A stretch of 60,592 nucleotides of DNA from Thioalkalivibrio halophilus (GTDB lineage Bacteria > Pseudomonadota > Gammaproteobacteria > Ectothiorhodospirales > Ectothiorhodospiraceae). Made by a program: the position numbers and the translations under genes. Where the stretch lies: positions 14,511 to 75,102 of the forward strand of contig NZ_MUZR01000006.1 in the NCBI RefSeq assembly GCF_001995255.1. Direction: 5' to 3'. Positions 43,519 through 52,771 of the stretch are shown one piece after another. The first letter of the stretch is position 1, and the number at the start of each line of letters is the position of its first letter. The notes under the pieces are model-generated. The model saw nothing but the letters and a program-made list of their open reading frames with translations. It did not search any database and had not been told where the DNA came from.

Positions 43519-44763
43519 ATGACGGCGAAACCTCAGTTGCGGGCACTCGACGGGCAAAGCCGCGGTTATTACGCGTTGCTGGGCGTCCTGCTGGCGGCCA
43601 TCGGATTCGGGTTGCTGGCCGCCGCGCTGAAATCCGCGCACGGCCATCACATCACCGGCATGGACAACCAGATCGTCTGGGGGCTGCCGCATGTGTTCGC
43701 GATCTTTCTGATTGTGGCGGCCTCGGGGGCCCTGAACGTGGCCTCCATCGCCTCGGTCTTCGGGCGCCGGATCTACAAGCCACTGGCACCCCTGTCCGGG
43801 CTGCTGGCGGTTGCGCTGCTGGCCGGCGGGCTGGCCATCCTGGTGCTCGATCTGGGCCGTCCGGATCGTCTGGTGGTGGCCATGACTCACTACAACTTCA
43901 AGTCGATCTTTGCCTGGAACATCTTCCTCTACACCGGCTTCATGGTGATCGTTCTGGTGTACCTGTGGTTCCTGATGGAGCGGCGCATGAACGCTCATGC
44001 CCCCGCCGTGGGCATGGTGGCGTTTGTCTGGCGTCTGGTGCTGACCACCGGTACCGGTGCGATCTTCGGCTTCCTGATCGCGCGCGAGGCCTATGATGCC
44101 GCCATCCTTGCGCCGCTGTTCATCGCGATGTCCTTCGCCCTGGGGCTGGCGGTGTTCCTGCTGGTCATGCTGACGGCGTATCACTGGACCGGGCGCCCGC
44201 TGGGGGATCTGATCCTGCGCCGCCTCAAGAACCTGCTGGCGGTGTTCGTCGCCGCGGTGCTGTATTTCGTGGTCGTCTATCACCTGACCAACCTGTACGC
44301 CACCCGGCTGCACGGGGTGGAGGCCTTCCTGCTCGTAAGCGGCGGTATCTATCCGCTGCTGTTCTGGGGCGTGCAGATCCTGCTGGGCAGCCTGGTGCCC
44401 CTGGTGATGCTGTTCCACCCTGTATGGAGCCGCTCGCGCCGGGTGATCGCGGCGGCCAGCGGCCTGGTGATCCTGGGGGGGCTGGCCCAGCTCTACGTGA
44501 TCATCATCGGTGGCCAGGCCTATCCGATGGACATGTTCCCGGGCTACGAGGTCAGCAGCAGCTTCCATGACGGGGTGGTCGCCCCGTACACGCCGACGCT
44601 GGTCGAGTTCCTGCTGGGGATCGGCGGGGTGGGGCTGGCACTGTTCCTGGTGGCCGTGGCCGTGAGGTTCCTGCACTTCCTGCCGGTCAGCCTGGCCGAC
44701 CACAAGGTCGATCCGCACCATTCCGCCGGCAGCGCGACCGAGACCGCGCCGGCGGGGGGCTGA
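43519..44763 (+). CDS. dsrP: DsrP NrfD-type membrane subunit
   Basis: A 414-aa integral membrane quinone-interacting protein of the NrfD family, about 10 helices. It has typical stretches YYALLGVLLAAIGFGLLAA, MDNQIVWGLPHVFAIF and YNFKSIFAWNIFLYTG. It acts with DsrO in the periplasm-facing half of the complex. 18 bases after dsrO. Confidence 0.95.
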   Translation: MTAKPQLRALDGQSRGYYALLGVLLAAIGFGLLAAALKSAHGHHITGMDNQIVWGLPHVFAIFLIVAASGALNVASIASVFGRRIYKPLAPLSGLLAVALLAGGLAILVLDLGRPDRLVVAMTHYNFKSIFAWNIFLYTGFMVIVLVYLWFLMERRMNAHAPAVGMVAFVWRLVLTTGTGAIFGFLIAREAYDAAILAPLFIAMSFALGLAVFLLVMLTAYHWTGRPLGDLILRRLKNLLAVFVAAVLYFVVVYHLTNLYATRLHGVEAFLLVSGGIYPLLFWGVQILLGSLVPLVMLFHPVWSRSRRVIAAASGLVILGGLAQLYVIIIGGQAYPMDMFPGYEVSSSFHDGVVAPYTPTLVEFLLGIGGVGLALFLVAVAVRFLHFLPVSLADHKVDPHHSAGSATETAPAGG

Positions 44764-44781
44764 TCCGCGGGATTGCGGGAG

Positions 44782-46215
44782 ATGCCCCATCTGCTGCTGG
44801 CGGCCGCGCACAAGTCTTCCGGCAAGACCACGCTGGCCACCGCCCTGTGCGCGGCACTGAGGGCCCGCGGGCTGGAGATCCAGCCCTTCAAGAAGGGCCC
44901 CGACTATATCGACCCCCTGTGGCTGGGGCGTGCCGCCGGCCGGCCCTGCGTGAACCTGGACTTCCATACCCAGGAGTCCGACGAGATCGTCGAATTGGCG
45001 GCTCGCTACGATCAAGGTGCCGATCTGGGGCTCGTCGAGGCGAACAAGGGCCTGTTCGACGGGGTCGATCCCGAGGGGCATGACTGCAACGCAGCCCTCG
45101 CCCGGCTGCTGGATGTCCCGGTGGTGCTGGTCATCGACTGCCGGGGCATGACCCGCGGGATCGCGCCGTTGCTGCTCGGCTATCGGTCATTCGACCCGCA
45201 GGTCCGCATCGCGGGGGTGATCCTGAACCGGGTGGGCGGGGCCCGCCACGAGTCCAAGCTGCGCGCAGCGGTAGAGCGCTACACCGACCTGCCGGTGCTG
45301 GGGGCGGTGCACGAGGATCCTTCGCTGGAGATTGCCGAACGCTATCTGGGACTGATCCCCAGCAACGAGGTAGATGGCGCGGATGCGAAGATCCGGGGTC
45401 TGGCAACCGCAGTGGCCTCGCAGGTCGATCTGGATGGCCTGCTCCGGGTGGCCCGCACGGACCCTTCCGGGGGAGGCCCGGTCTGCGTTCCGGATTCCCC
45501 CCGGGGGGCAGAACATACCGGGGGACCTCCGGTGCGGATCGCGGTCGCGCGCGACGCCGCTTTCGGCTTCTATTACCCCACCGATCTGGATGCCCTGGAG
45601 GCCGCCGGTGCCGAGTTGTGCTTCTTCGACACCCTGCATGACCGCGACCTGCCACCGGCGGATGCCCTCCTGATCGGCGGCGGATTTCCGGAGAGCCGGC
45701 TTGCGGCGCTGGCCGCGAATCGATCCCTGCGCGAGGCGATCCGCACGGCCATCGAAGCGGGGACGCCGGCCTACGCGGAATGCGGAGGGCTGATGTATCT
45801 GAGCCGCTCGATCCGCTGGGGGGATCAGGAACATGCGATGGTCGGGGCGATCCCGGCGACCAGCGTGATGCACGATCGGCCGCAGGGGCGTGGCTATGTG
45901 CGCCTGCGCGAAATCCGCGCCCACCCCTGGCCGCCCGTCGCTGACGGGGCGGCGGACGACGCGCCCGTGCCGGCCCACGAGTTCCATTACTCCGCGCTGG
46001 AGGCCGTGGATCCGGGGCTGGCCTTTGCCTGGGAGATGCAGCGGGGCTGCGGGGTGGACGGACGCCACGACGGGGTCGTCTACCACAACCTGCTGGCCAG
46101 CTACAGCCATCAGCGCCATACCCGTCGGAACCCCTGGGCGCGGCGCTTCGTGGCATTCGTCCGCCAGTGCCGGCAGAAAGGCGCGCAGGAACCGGAAACC
46201 GTTATTGCGACCTGA
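44782..46215 (+). CDS. dsrN: DsrN siroheme amidase (cobyrinic acid a,c-diamide synthase-like)
   Basis: A 477-aa CobB/CbiA-like enzyme that amidates siroheme for DsrAB using glutamine and ATP. The P-loop is AAAHKSSGKTTLATAL, with FKKGPDYIDPLWL following. The GATase domain has the nucleophile in PAYAECGGLMYLSR and a late HEFHYSALE. A TTG at 44773 is a possible earlier start; ATG 44782 was chosen. cysG at 25982-27454 supplies its substrate. Confidence 0.94.
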   Translation: MPHLLLAAAHKSSGKTTLATALCAALRARGLEIQPFKKGPDYIDPLWLGRAAGRPCVNLDFHTQESDEIVELAARYDQGADLGLVEANKGLFDGVDPEGHDCNAALARLLDVPVVLVIDCRGMTRGIAPLLLGYRSFDPQVRIAGVILNRVGGARHESKLRAAVERYTDLPVLGAVHEDPSLEIAERYLGLIPSNEVDGADAKIRGLATAVASQVDLDGLLRVARTDPSGGGPVCVPDSPRGAEHTGGPPVRIAVARDAAFGFYYPTDLDALEAAGAELCFFDTLHDRDLPPADALLIGGGFPESRLAALAANRSLREAIRTAIEAGTPAYAECGGLMYLSRSIRWGDQEHAMVGAIPATSVMHDRPQGRGYVRLREIRAHPWPPVADGAADDAPVPAHEFHYSALEAVDPGLAFAWEMQRGCGVDGRHDGVVYHNLLASYSHQRHTRRNPWARRFVAFVRQCRQKGAQEPETVIAT

Positions 46216-46230
46216 ACGAGGAGGCCGAAC

Positions 46231-46560
46231 ATGCTCAGCCTGACCCCGGCCGCGGCCGATCAGATCCTGAACTCCGCCCGCGAGAGCGGCATGGAACACA
46301 CCGCCCTGCGGATTGTTGCGCAGCGCAAGTCCGACGGAGCGATCGAATACGGCATGGGTTTCGACGATACCGGGCGCGAGGACGACCTGGCCTTCAAGAG
46401 CGAGGGCGTTCAGCTGGTGGTCGACCCCCTTTGCGTGGATTTGATGAAGAACGCGGTGCTGGATTACGTGGAGTTCGAGCCCGGCGAGTTCCGGTTCATC
46501 TTCCTCAACCCCAACGATCCGCACTATCGGCCCCCGGAGGACTCCGGTCCGTCTTCGTGA
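46231..46560 (+). CDS. dsrR: DsrR, IscA-like protein lacking Fe-S cysteines
   Basis: A 109-aa A-type carrier fold protein (MLSLTPAAADQILNSARES). The three cysteines of IscA (CxnCxC) are missing: the C-terminus reads LNPNDPHYRPPED and only one Cys (DPLCVDL) exists, as in Allochromatium DsrR. It cannot hold a cluster in the usual way and is thought to act after transcription. RBS cgaggagg. The 3' end overlaps the convergent gene by 56 bases. Confidence 0.9.
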   Translation: MLSLTPAAADQILNSARESGMEHTALRIVAQRKSDGAIEYGMGFDDTGREDDLAFKSEGVQLVVDPLCVDLMKNAVLDYVEFEPGEFRFIFLNPNDPHYRPPEDSGPSS

Positions 46561-47653
46561 CCGGGCTCCGGGGCAGGACCGGCTGCAACGCGGGCAGCTG
46601 ATGGTCGGCCGCGGGCCAGTGTTCCGGCGCTTGCTCCAGGAGTTCCCGGGCAGTAGCCAGCCAGTGTTCGCGTGCGGGCACGACCAGGCGCCGGATGGCC
46701 TCCGGCGATTCCTCGCGTATCGCCTGCTCGTAGGCGTCGTGCAGCTGCGGGAACAGTGCGGCCCGCAACCCGCCCAGACGGGCGAAATACAGGTGGAGTG
46801 AACCGTCCCCCGTGCCCGACAGCAGGGCGGGGAGGGTCACCAGCATGTCGGCCAGGTGGTCACGTACCGCGCGCAGGACGCGTTCCTCGCGGGTGCCCAG
46901 CACCTCGGAGAGGCATTCCTGCCAGGCCGGCCCCAGGAAGTTGCCGGCCAGGACCTCTCCTACCTCGTGCCAGACCGCGGCCTCGAGCTCGCCGTCGACC
47001 ATCCGTTCGAGCGGTGGGGCGTGGTCCGGGTCGTGACCGTAAGCGCGCAGCGCGCGCCCCATGCCGTCGTCCGGTCGGCCGCGCGCCTGCCAGGCCTCGA
47101 CTGCCTCCACCACCATGCGACGTACCGATTCGCGGCGCACGAAGATCCGCCCCTCGCGTGACATCGCGGGCGGGGCGGCCAGATCGCGGGCCAGCTCTTC
47201 GCCAACGATGTGGATACGGTACCCGTCGAACGCCTCGAGGTGATCGAGCCGCCCGAGAAAGAACACCGGCCGTCCCCCCTGTCCGTAGCCGGCACCGTAG
47301 GCCAGACCACGGGCGGCGAGCTTACGGTTGATGGCCTCCTCGTCGAAGGGGTCGTGAGCGATGCCGTCCAGTATCAGGGGCTCCAGCTCCGCGTCCTCGA
47401 GTGCTTCCCAGTGCTGTTCCCGCGCGATGACCCAGTCCCCCACCGCCTGACGGTCGAGCTCCGCCTGCAGGTCCTGGCCCTGTTCCCAGCGATAGAATTC
47501 GCGCATCTCCAGGAGGTAGATGCACAGCGTGGCGTTGCCGGCGAAACGTGCGTCCGCGATGTCGCAGTTGCGCTGGACCCGGGCGATCAGCTGTGCGAGC
47601 TCGGGGCATGAATCGGCGGTCGGGGACGGGACTGGGGCCGGGGTCCGGGTCAT
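46505..47653 (-). CDS. Conserved protein (Sfum_1244-like), possible DsrS counterpart
   Basis: A 382-aa soluble protein with VQRNCDIADARFAGNATLCI, RREFYRW-like MREFYRWEQGQ, a FFLGRL block and EAAVWHEVGEVLAGNFLG. The HEVGE pattern and acidic residues could bind metal. It fits the annotated Sfum_1244 family as I recall it. Its size (about 42 kDa) and place next to dsrR also fit DsrS, the last gene of the Allochromatium dsr cluster, but here it is convergent. Sequence comparison is needed to decide. ATG 47653 follows GAGG. Confidence 0.75.
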   Translation of the reverse strand: MTRTPAPVPSPTADSCPELAQLIARVQRNCDIADARFAGNATLCIYLLEMREFYRWEQGQDLQAELDRQAVGDWVIAREQHWEALEDAELEPLILDGIAHDPFDEEAINRKLAARGLAYGAGYGQGGRPVFFLGRLDHLEAFDGYRIHIVGEELARDLAAPPAMSREGRIFVRRESVRRMVVEAVEAWQARGRPDDGMGRALRAYGHDPDHAPPLERMVDGELEAAVWHEVGEVLAGNFLGPAWQECLSEVLGTREERVLRAVRDHLADMLVTLPALLSGTGDGSLHLYFARLGGLRAALFPQLHDAYEQAIREESPEAIRRLVVPAREHWLATARELLEQAPEHWPAADHQLPALQPVLPRSPVTKTDRSPPGADSADRWG

Positions 47654-47855
47654 GGGTGCCTCGTCTGTGCCAGGGCGGTGTAACAACGGGCGGCCCGGTA
47701 CGTCCGTTGCGCCGGGCGGCGACTTGCTGTTTCCCTTTCGCGAGCATAGTCGGCCCGGATGCGGACCGCCATGAGGCAGGCGTCGATTACCCGGCGAACG
47801 TGTACATTTCGCAGTGTTTCCCTAACATGTGGGGTCGGCCCCCACGAGCGACGCC

Positions 47856-48476
47856 ATGCAGCCCCTGCTGGAAATTCGTCAATTGCGAACCGACCGCCTC
47901 GGGCCGGTGGACCTGCGCGTCCAGCCCGGCGAGCTGGTGCAGATCACTGGCGCCTCCGGCGCGGGGAAGTCGTTGCTGCTGCGGGCGATCGCCGATCTGG
48001 ATCCGAACAGCGGCGAGGTGTGGCTGGACGGGCAGGCGCGCGATGCGCTGACGCCCCCGGAGTGGCGCCGACAAGTGGCTTACGTCCCGGCGGAGACCGC
48101 CTGGTGGGGCGATCGCGTGGACGAGCATCTGCCTGCGGACTGGGCGCGCGACGATGCCGAGTCCTTCCTCGAGCGTCTGGGGCTGGAACACGGGGCCCTG
48201 GACTGGGAGGTCGAACGACTGTCCAGCGGCGAGAAGCAGCGTCTGGGGCTGCTGCGGGCCCTGCTGACCGGGCCGCGCGTGCTGTTGCTGGACGAACCCA
48301 CCGCCAACCTCGACCTGGAGAATACCCGCCGCTTCGAGCGGCTGGTGCGGGCCTGGATGGCCGAACGCGAAGCCGCGGCCCTGTGGGTCACCCACGACAC
48401 CCAGCAGCGCGACCGTCTGGGCGGGCGCATCCTGACGCTGAGTGACGGCCGGCCGGAGGGCACATCATGGACCTGA
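47856..48476 (+). CDS. ABC transporter ATPase (FetA/YbbL-like)
   Basis: A 206-aa ABC ATPase with Walker A GASGAGKSLLLRAI, signature LSSGEKQRLGLLRALL, Walker B VLLLDEPTANLD and H-loop VTHDTQQRD. It overlaps the UPF0014 permease gene by 10 bases, the fetA-fetB arrangement of E. coli, where the system affects iron homeostasis. ATG 47856 was chosen; a GTG at 47829 would add 9 residues and lacks support. Confidence 0.88.
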   Translation: MQPLLEIRQLRTDRLGPVDLRVQPGELVQITGASGAGKSLLLRAIADLDPNSGEVWLDGQARDALTPPEWRRQVAYVPAETAWWGDRVDEHLPADWARDDAESFLERLGLEHGALDWEVERLSSGEKQRLGLLRALLTGPRVLLLDEPTANLDLENTRRFERLVRAWMAEREAAALWVTHDTQQRDRLGGRILTLSDGRPEGTSWT

Positions 48477-49273
48477 TCCGGCTCAGCCCGTTCGACCTCG
48501 CGCTGGCAGCGGTGCTGGTGGTGCTGCTCGCCGGCGTGACCATGTGGGCCCGCATGGGCGTGGGCCGCACCCTGCTGATCGCCGCCGTGCGCACCGTGAT
48601 CCAGCTGTTGCTGGTGGGCCTGGTGCTGCAGACCCTGTTCGATCATGCGCATCTCGGCTGGGTCGCGCTGATGGCGATGGTGATGCTGGCGGTGGCCGGC
48701 TACGAGGTGATGGCTCGCCAGCAGCGCCGTTTTGCCGGAATGTGGGGCTACGGGATCGGCGCGGTCACCATGTTCGTTTCCTCGTTCGCGATCACCGTGC
48801 TGGCGCTGACCACCATGGTGGGGCCCAGCCCGTGGTGGGAGCCGCAGTACTCCATCCCCCTGCTGGGGATGCTGCTGGGTAACACCATGACCGGCATCGC
48901 CCTGGGGCTGGATCGGCTCACGCAGAACGTCTGGCGCGAGCGGCGCACCATCGAGGGCCGCCTGGCCCTTGGAGCATCGTGGAGCGAGGCCGTCACCACC
49001 ATGCGCCGTGAGGCCGCGCGTTCCGGGCTGATGCCCACCATAAATGCCATGGCCGCGGCCGGCATCGTCAGCCTGCCGGGCATGATGACCGGGCAGATCC
49101 TCGCCGGCGCGCCGCCGGTGGAAGCGGTCAAGTACCAGATCCTGATCATGTTCCTGATCTCCGCCGGCACCGGCTTCGGGGCGATCGGCGCGGTCTGGTT
49201 CGCCTCCAGCCGCCTGTTCGACCACCGCCAGCGCCTGCGCCTGGATCGCCTGAAGCCCGGCCGGCATACCTGA
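48467..49273 (+). CDS. UPF0014/FetB-like permease
   Basis: A 268-aa membrane protein with about seven helices, partner of the upstream ATPase. Family blocks are AAVRTVIQLLLVGLVLQTLF, LGMLLGNTMTGIALGLDRL and SLPGMMTGQILAGAPPVEAV. In E. coli the homologous pair is linked to iron export and peroxide tolerance; the substrate here is unproven. Confidence 0.9.
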   Translation: MDLIRLSPFDLALAAVLVVLLAGVTMWARMGVGRTLLIAAVRTVIQLLLVGLVLQTLFDHAHLGWVALMAMVMLAVAGYEVMARQQRRFAGMWGYGIGAVTMFVSSFAITVLALTTMVGPSPWWEPQYSIPLLGMLLGNTMTGIALGLDRLTQNVWRERRTIEGRLALGASWSEAVTTMRREAARSGLMPTINAMAAAGIVSLPGMMTGQILAGAPPVEAVKYQILIMFLISAGTGFGAIGAVWFASSRLFDHRQRLRLDRLKPGRHT

Positions 49274-49348
49274 CGACACCCGGAGGTATCTATCCCCCCG
49301 GGGCTATGTCGTCCCCCTCCTTCTGCTCGCTCGGCCTACCCTGTTGCG

Positions 49349-49379
49349 ACTAGCGACAAAGCCCTGTCGGGACACTAGT
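49349..49379. promoter_or_regulatory. Nested inverted repeat upstream of globin
   Basis: Outer arms ACTAG/CTAGT (49349-49353, 49375-49379) enclose inner arms CGACA/TGTCG (49354-49358, 49365-49369). It lies 67-97 bases before the globin start, inside a 172-base gap without genes, and may be an operator. The regulator is not identified. Confidence 0.35.
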
Positions 49380-49445
49380 TTCGAAGGTGCTGCGGTCGGT
49401 TTCGATGCGCAAGACAGGCCACTCGCAAGTCAGGAGGATCCCGAC

Positions 49446-49862
49446 ATGAATACCCAGCTCATCGAGCAAAGCTGGCAGAGCGTCGCCCCGTATCACCACG
49501 AGATTGCCGAAACGTTCTATGCGCGGTTGTTCGAGAAGCATCCGGAGTACAAGAAAATGTTCTCGTCCGAGAACATGCCGGAACAGATGGACCGCATGGT
49601 CCGAACTCTGGCGCTGGTTTCTTCCCATGCCGACAGCCCCACGGCCATTCGCCCGCATCTGCATCGTCTCGGCGAGGCCCACACCCGATTCGGCATCGGT
49701 CCGGACGATTTCGAGGCATTTTCCGCGGTGATGATCCAGGTGCTGGGCGAGTACTGCCGTTCGGTCAACGGCTACTGGAGCGATACCTGCGAGCAGGCCT
49801 GGCGTGACGCCTTCTCCAGCATCGTGGAACCCATGATGCTGGAAGGCATGCAGACACACTGA
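49446..49862 (+). CDS. Single-domain globin
   Basis: A 138-aa haemoglobin-fold protein like the N-terminal domain of flavohaemoglobin or Vgb. It has LIEQSWQSVAPYHHEIAETF, FEKHPEYKKMFS and the proximal-His helix LHRLGEAHTRFGI. No reductase domain follows, so it may handle O2 or NO with an external reductase. Strong RBS aggagg before ATG 49446. Confidence 0.9.
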   Translation: MNTQLIEQSWQSVAPYHHEIAETFYARLFEKHPEYKKMFSSENMPEQMDRMVRTLALVSSHADSPTAIRPHLHRLGEAHTRFGIGPDDFEAFSAVMIQVLGEYCRSVNGYWSDTCEQAWRDAFSSIVEPMMLEGMQTH

Positions 49863-49892
49863 TCCTGGCTCGAATCCGCTACCCCTCGCCGG

Positions 49893-49910
49893 TCCGGCGC
49901 CGCGGCCGGA
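49893..49910. terminator. Hairpin between convergent globin and speE
   Basis: Perfect 6-bp stem TCCGGC/GCCGGA with a 6-base loop, ending directly at the speE stop codon. It probably serves both genes. No T-run. Confidence 0.5.
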
Positions 49911-50762
49911 TCAGGCGAACAGTTTGCGGCGGAAGAACTCCGGGGTGGCGCCGGCGGCGCGGTGGATGGCCGCGTTGTAGTAGTGCGTGACGAACGGGAT
50001 CTCCTCCGCGGCTTCTTCACGCAGGAAGGAGACCGGGGCGTCCCTGGAGGCGATGGTGCAGGTCCACCAGCCGGAGGGGTAGGTGGGCTGAGGGAAGTGC
50101 ATGGTCAGGGCGTCGATGAAGCCGGTCATGCGCATGCTGTCGTGCATCGGCCGCAGGATGCTGTCGGTATGCAGCAGCGGCGATTCGCTCTGTTGCACCA
50201 GCAGGCCATCGGAGCCCAGGGCCTTCACGCAGTCGCGGTAGAAATCCGCGGAGAACAGGCCCTCGGCCGGACCCACCGGGTCGGTGGAGTCGACGATGAT
50301 CACGTCGATGGAGCCCGGTTCCGCGTCCTTGATGTACTGGATGCCGTCGTCGAACAGGAGTTCGGCGCGCGGGTCGTCGTTGGCGTCGCACAGTTCGGGG
50401 AAATACTGCTCGGACAGGCGGGTGACGCGTTCGTCGATGTCCACCTGCGTGGCCTTTTCCACCTCGTCGTGCTTGAGCACCTCGCGCAGGGTGCCGCAGT
50501 CGCCGCCGCCGATGATCACCACGTTCTTCGGCGCGTTGTGCGAATACAGCACCGGGTGCGACATCATCTCGTGGTAGATGAAATTGTCGCGGCCGGTGAG
50601 CATCACGAAGCCGTCAATCACCATCAGGTTGCCGAAGCCCGTGGTCTCGAAGATCTCGATCTTCTGATAGGGCGTCTGCTCCTCGTGGAGCTTTTTCGTG
50701 ATGCGCAGGGACATCGCGATGTCGCGGTCGGGCTCGGTGAACCAGTTGTCGTCGAGTGCCAT
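49911..50762 (-). CDS. speE: Spermidine synthase (polyamine aminopropyltransferase)
   Basis: A 283-aa enzyme that transfers aminopropyl from decarboxylated SAM to putrescine. It shows VVIIGGGDCGTLREVLKH, the catalytic Asp region IIVDSTDPVGPAEGLFS and YPSGWWTCTIAS. GGGGAG precedes ATG 50762. Divergent from speA, so both polyamine genes share a 103-base control gap. Confidence 0.96.
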   Translation of the reverse strand: MALDDNWFTEPDRDIAMSLRITKKLHEEQTPYQKIEIFETTGFGNLMVIDGFVMLTGRDNFIYHEMMSHPVLYSHNAPKNVVIIGGGDCGTLREVLKHDEVEKATQVDIDERVTRLSEQYFPELCDANDDPRAELLFDDGIQYIKDAEPGSIDVIIVDSTDPVGPAEGLFSADFYRDCVKALGSDGLLVQQSESPLLHTDSILRPMHDSMRMTGFIDALTMHFPQPTYPSGWWTCTIASRDAPVSFLREEAAEEIPFVTHYYNAAIHRAAGATPEFFRRKLFA

Positions 50763-50865
50763 CGGGCGGGCTCCCCTTGTGCATGGGTGAACGGTAGGAT
50801 GCGCCGCCATGATAGTGCCCTGTATCCTGCGGGCAACTCCGACCCTCCCCAACCGCGGAACCGCC

Positions 50866-52770
50866 ATGTCAGCCACGTCCTGGACCCTGGATGATGCGCG
50901 CCGTACCTACGGCATCGATCACTGGAACGGGGACTTCTTCGAGATCAATGCGTCCGGGCATGTCTGCATGCGCCGGCCGGACTGGCCGGAACACCCCGGC
51001 GTGGATCTGCACGCGCTGGCCTGCCGCCTGCGCGAAGAGCATGTGGGCCCGCCGGTGCTGGTGCGCTTTCAGGACGTGCTCGACGGTCGCGTGCGGCGCC
51101 TGTCGCGCGCTTTCGCGCGGGCGGCCGAGGAGCTGGATTACCATGGCGACTTCACCGCGATCTATCCGGTCAAGGTCAACCAGCAGCGCTCGGTGGTCGA
51201 GCGCATCCTCGCCGCCGGCGACCACGCGGATGCCGAAGGCCACCGGCCGCAGGTGGGGCTGGAGGCCGGCTCCAAGCCGGAGCTAATCGCGGTGCTGGCG
51301 CAGTCGCGCCCCGGTTCGGTCATCATCTGCAACGGCTACAAGGACCGCGAATACGTGCGCCTGGCCCTGATCGGGCGGCAGCTCGGCCACCGGGTGTACA
51401 TCGTGATCGAGAAGCCCTCGGAGCTGGAGGAGGTGATCCGCCAGGCCGAAGCCATGGACATATCGCCGCTGCTGGGGCTGCGGGTGCGCCTGGCGTCCAT
51501 CGGCAAGGGCAAGTGGCAGAACACCGGTGGCGAGAAGGCCAAGTTCGGCCTGTCCGCGGCGGACGTGCTGGCGATCCTCGAGCGCCTGCGCGGGCTCGAC
51601 TGGCTCGACCGCCTGCAGCTGCTGCATTTCCACATGGGGTCGCAGATCGCCAATATCCGCGACATCCAGAACGGCATGGGCGAGGCGGCCAGTTACTTCG
51701 CCGCGCTGCGCGAGGCCGGGGCCGGGATCCGCGTGGTGGACGTGGGCGGCGGCCTCGGCATCGACTACGAGGGCTCGCGGTCGCGCAACGAATGCTCCAT
51801 CAACTACTCGGTGGAGGAATACGCCCTCAATATCCTGCGCCCGCTCAGCCGTATCTGCCACGAGCACGACCTGCCCATGCCCGAGGTGTTCAGCGAGTCC
51901 GGGCGCGCGCTGACCGCGCATCACGCGGTGCTGATCACCAACGTGATCGACTGCGAACCGGCCCCCGGGGACGGCCCCGTGCCGCCGCCGGCCGTCGACG
52001 AGCCGCCCGAGATCGCGACCCTGCGGGCACTCCTGGAGGACAGCGCGCGTCCGCCGTCCGAGGTCTTCCACGACGGCGCCTGGCATCTGGCCGAGGTGCA
52101 GGCCCAGTTCGCCCGCGGCCTGCTGTCGCTGGCCCACCGCGCCCGCGCCGAGGCGCTGTACTTCGCCCTGTGCCAGCGACTGCTGGCGGACCCGGATACC
52201 CTGCCGGCCGAGATCCATGCCGAGCTGACCGACAAGCTGGCGGACAAGGTCTTCTGCAACTTCTCCGTGTTCCAGTCCATCCCCGACACCTGGGCGATCG
52301 ACCAGATCTTCCCCATCATGCCGCTGCACCGGCTGGATCAGGCGCCCACGCGCCGGGCGGTGCTGCAGGACCTGACCTGCGACTCCGACGGCCACGTGGA
52401 GTACTACGTGGAGCGCGAAGGCACCCACACCACGCTGGCCCTGCACGAGTGGGAGCCCGCCCGGCCGTATTATCTGGGCATCTTCCTGGTGGGGGCCTAT
52501 CAGGAGATCCTGGGCGATCTGCACAACCTGTTCGGCGACACCGACACGGTGAACGTCGAGCTTACCCCCGACGGCGGCTACCGCCTGGTCGACCCCGAGC
52601 GCGGCGACACCGTGGACGAACTGCTGTCCTACGTGCACTTCGCCCCCGACGACCTGCGCCGCGCGTTCCGCGCCCGCATCGACGCCGCCGGCCTGCGCGG
52701 CGAGGCGGCCGGGCGGCTGCTGGCGGAACTGGAGCACGGCCTGACTGGCTACACCTATCTGGAGGACTGA
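50866..52770 (+). CDS. speA: Biosynthetic arginine decarboxylase
   Basis: A 634-aa PLP enzyme producing agmatine for putrescine/spermidine synthesis. The PLP-binding Lys is in AIYPVKVNQQRSVVE, with GLEAGSKPELIAVL, LHFHMGSQIANIRDIQ and VDVGGGLGIDYEGS following. The active-site Cys region is near the C-terminus (LTCDSDGHVEYY). ATG 50866; the frame opens 57 bases earlier. Confidence 0.96.
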   Translation: MSATSWTLDDARRTYGIDHWNGDFFEINASGHVCMRRPDWPEHPGVDLHALACRLREEHVGPPVLVRFQDVLDGRVRRLSRAFARAAEELDYHGDFTAIYPVKVNQQRSVVERILAAGDHADAEGHRPQVGLEAGSKPELIAVLAQSRPGSVIICNGYKDREYVRLALIGRQLGHRVYIVIEKPSELEEVIRQAEAMDISPLLGLRVRLASIGKGKWQNTGGEKAKFGLSAADVLAILERLRGLDWLDRLQLLHFHMGSQIANIRDIQNGMGEAASYFAALREAGAGIRVVDVGGGLGIDYEGSRSRNECSINYSVEEYALNILRPLSRICHEHDLPMPEVFSESGRALTAHHAVLITNVIDCEPAPGDGPVPPPAVDEPPEIATLRALLEDSARPPSEVFHDGAWHLAEVQAQFARGLLSLAHRARAEALYFALCQRLLADPDTLPAEIHAELTDKLADKVFCNFSVFQSIPDTWAIDQIFPIMPLHRLDQAPTRRAVLQDLTCDSDGHVEYYVEREGTHTTLALHEWEPARPYYLGIFLVGAYQEILGDLHNLFGDTDTVNVELTPDGGYRLVDPERGDTVDELLSYVHFAPDDLRRAFRARIDAAGLRGEAAGRLLAELEHGLTGYTYLED

Positions 52771-52771
52771 A

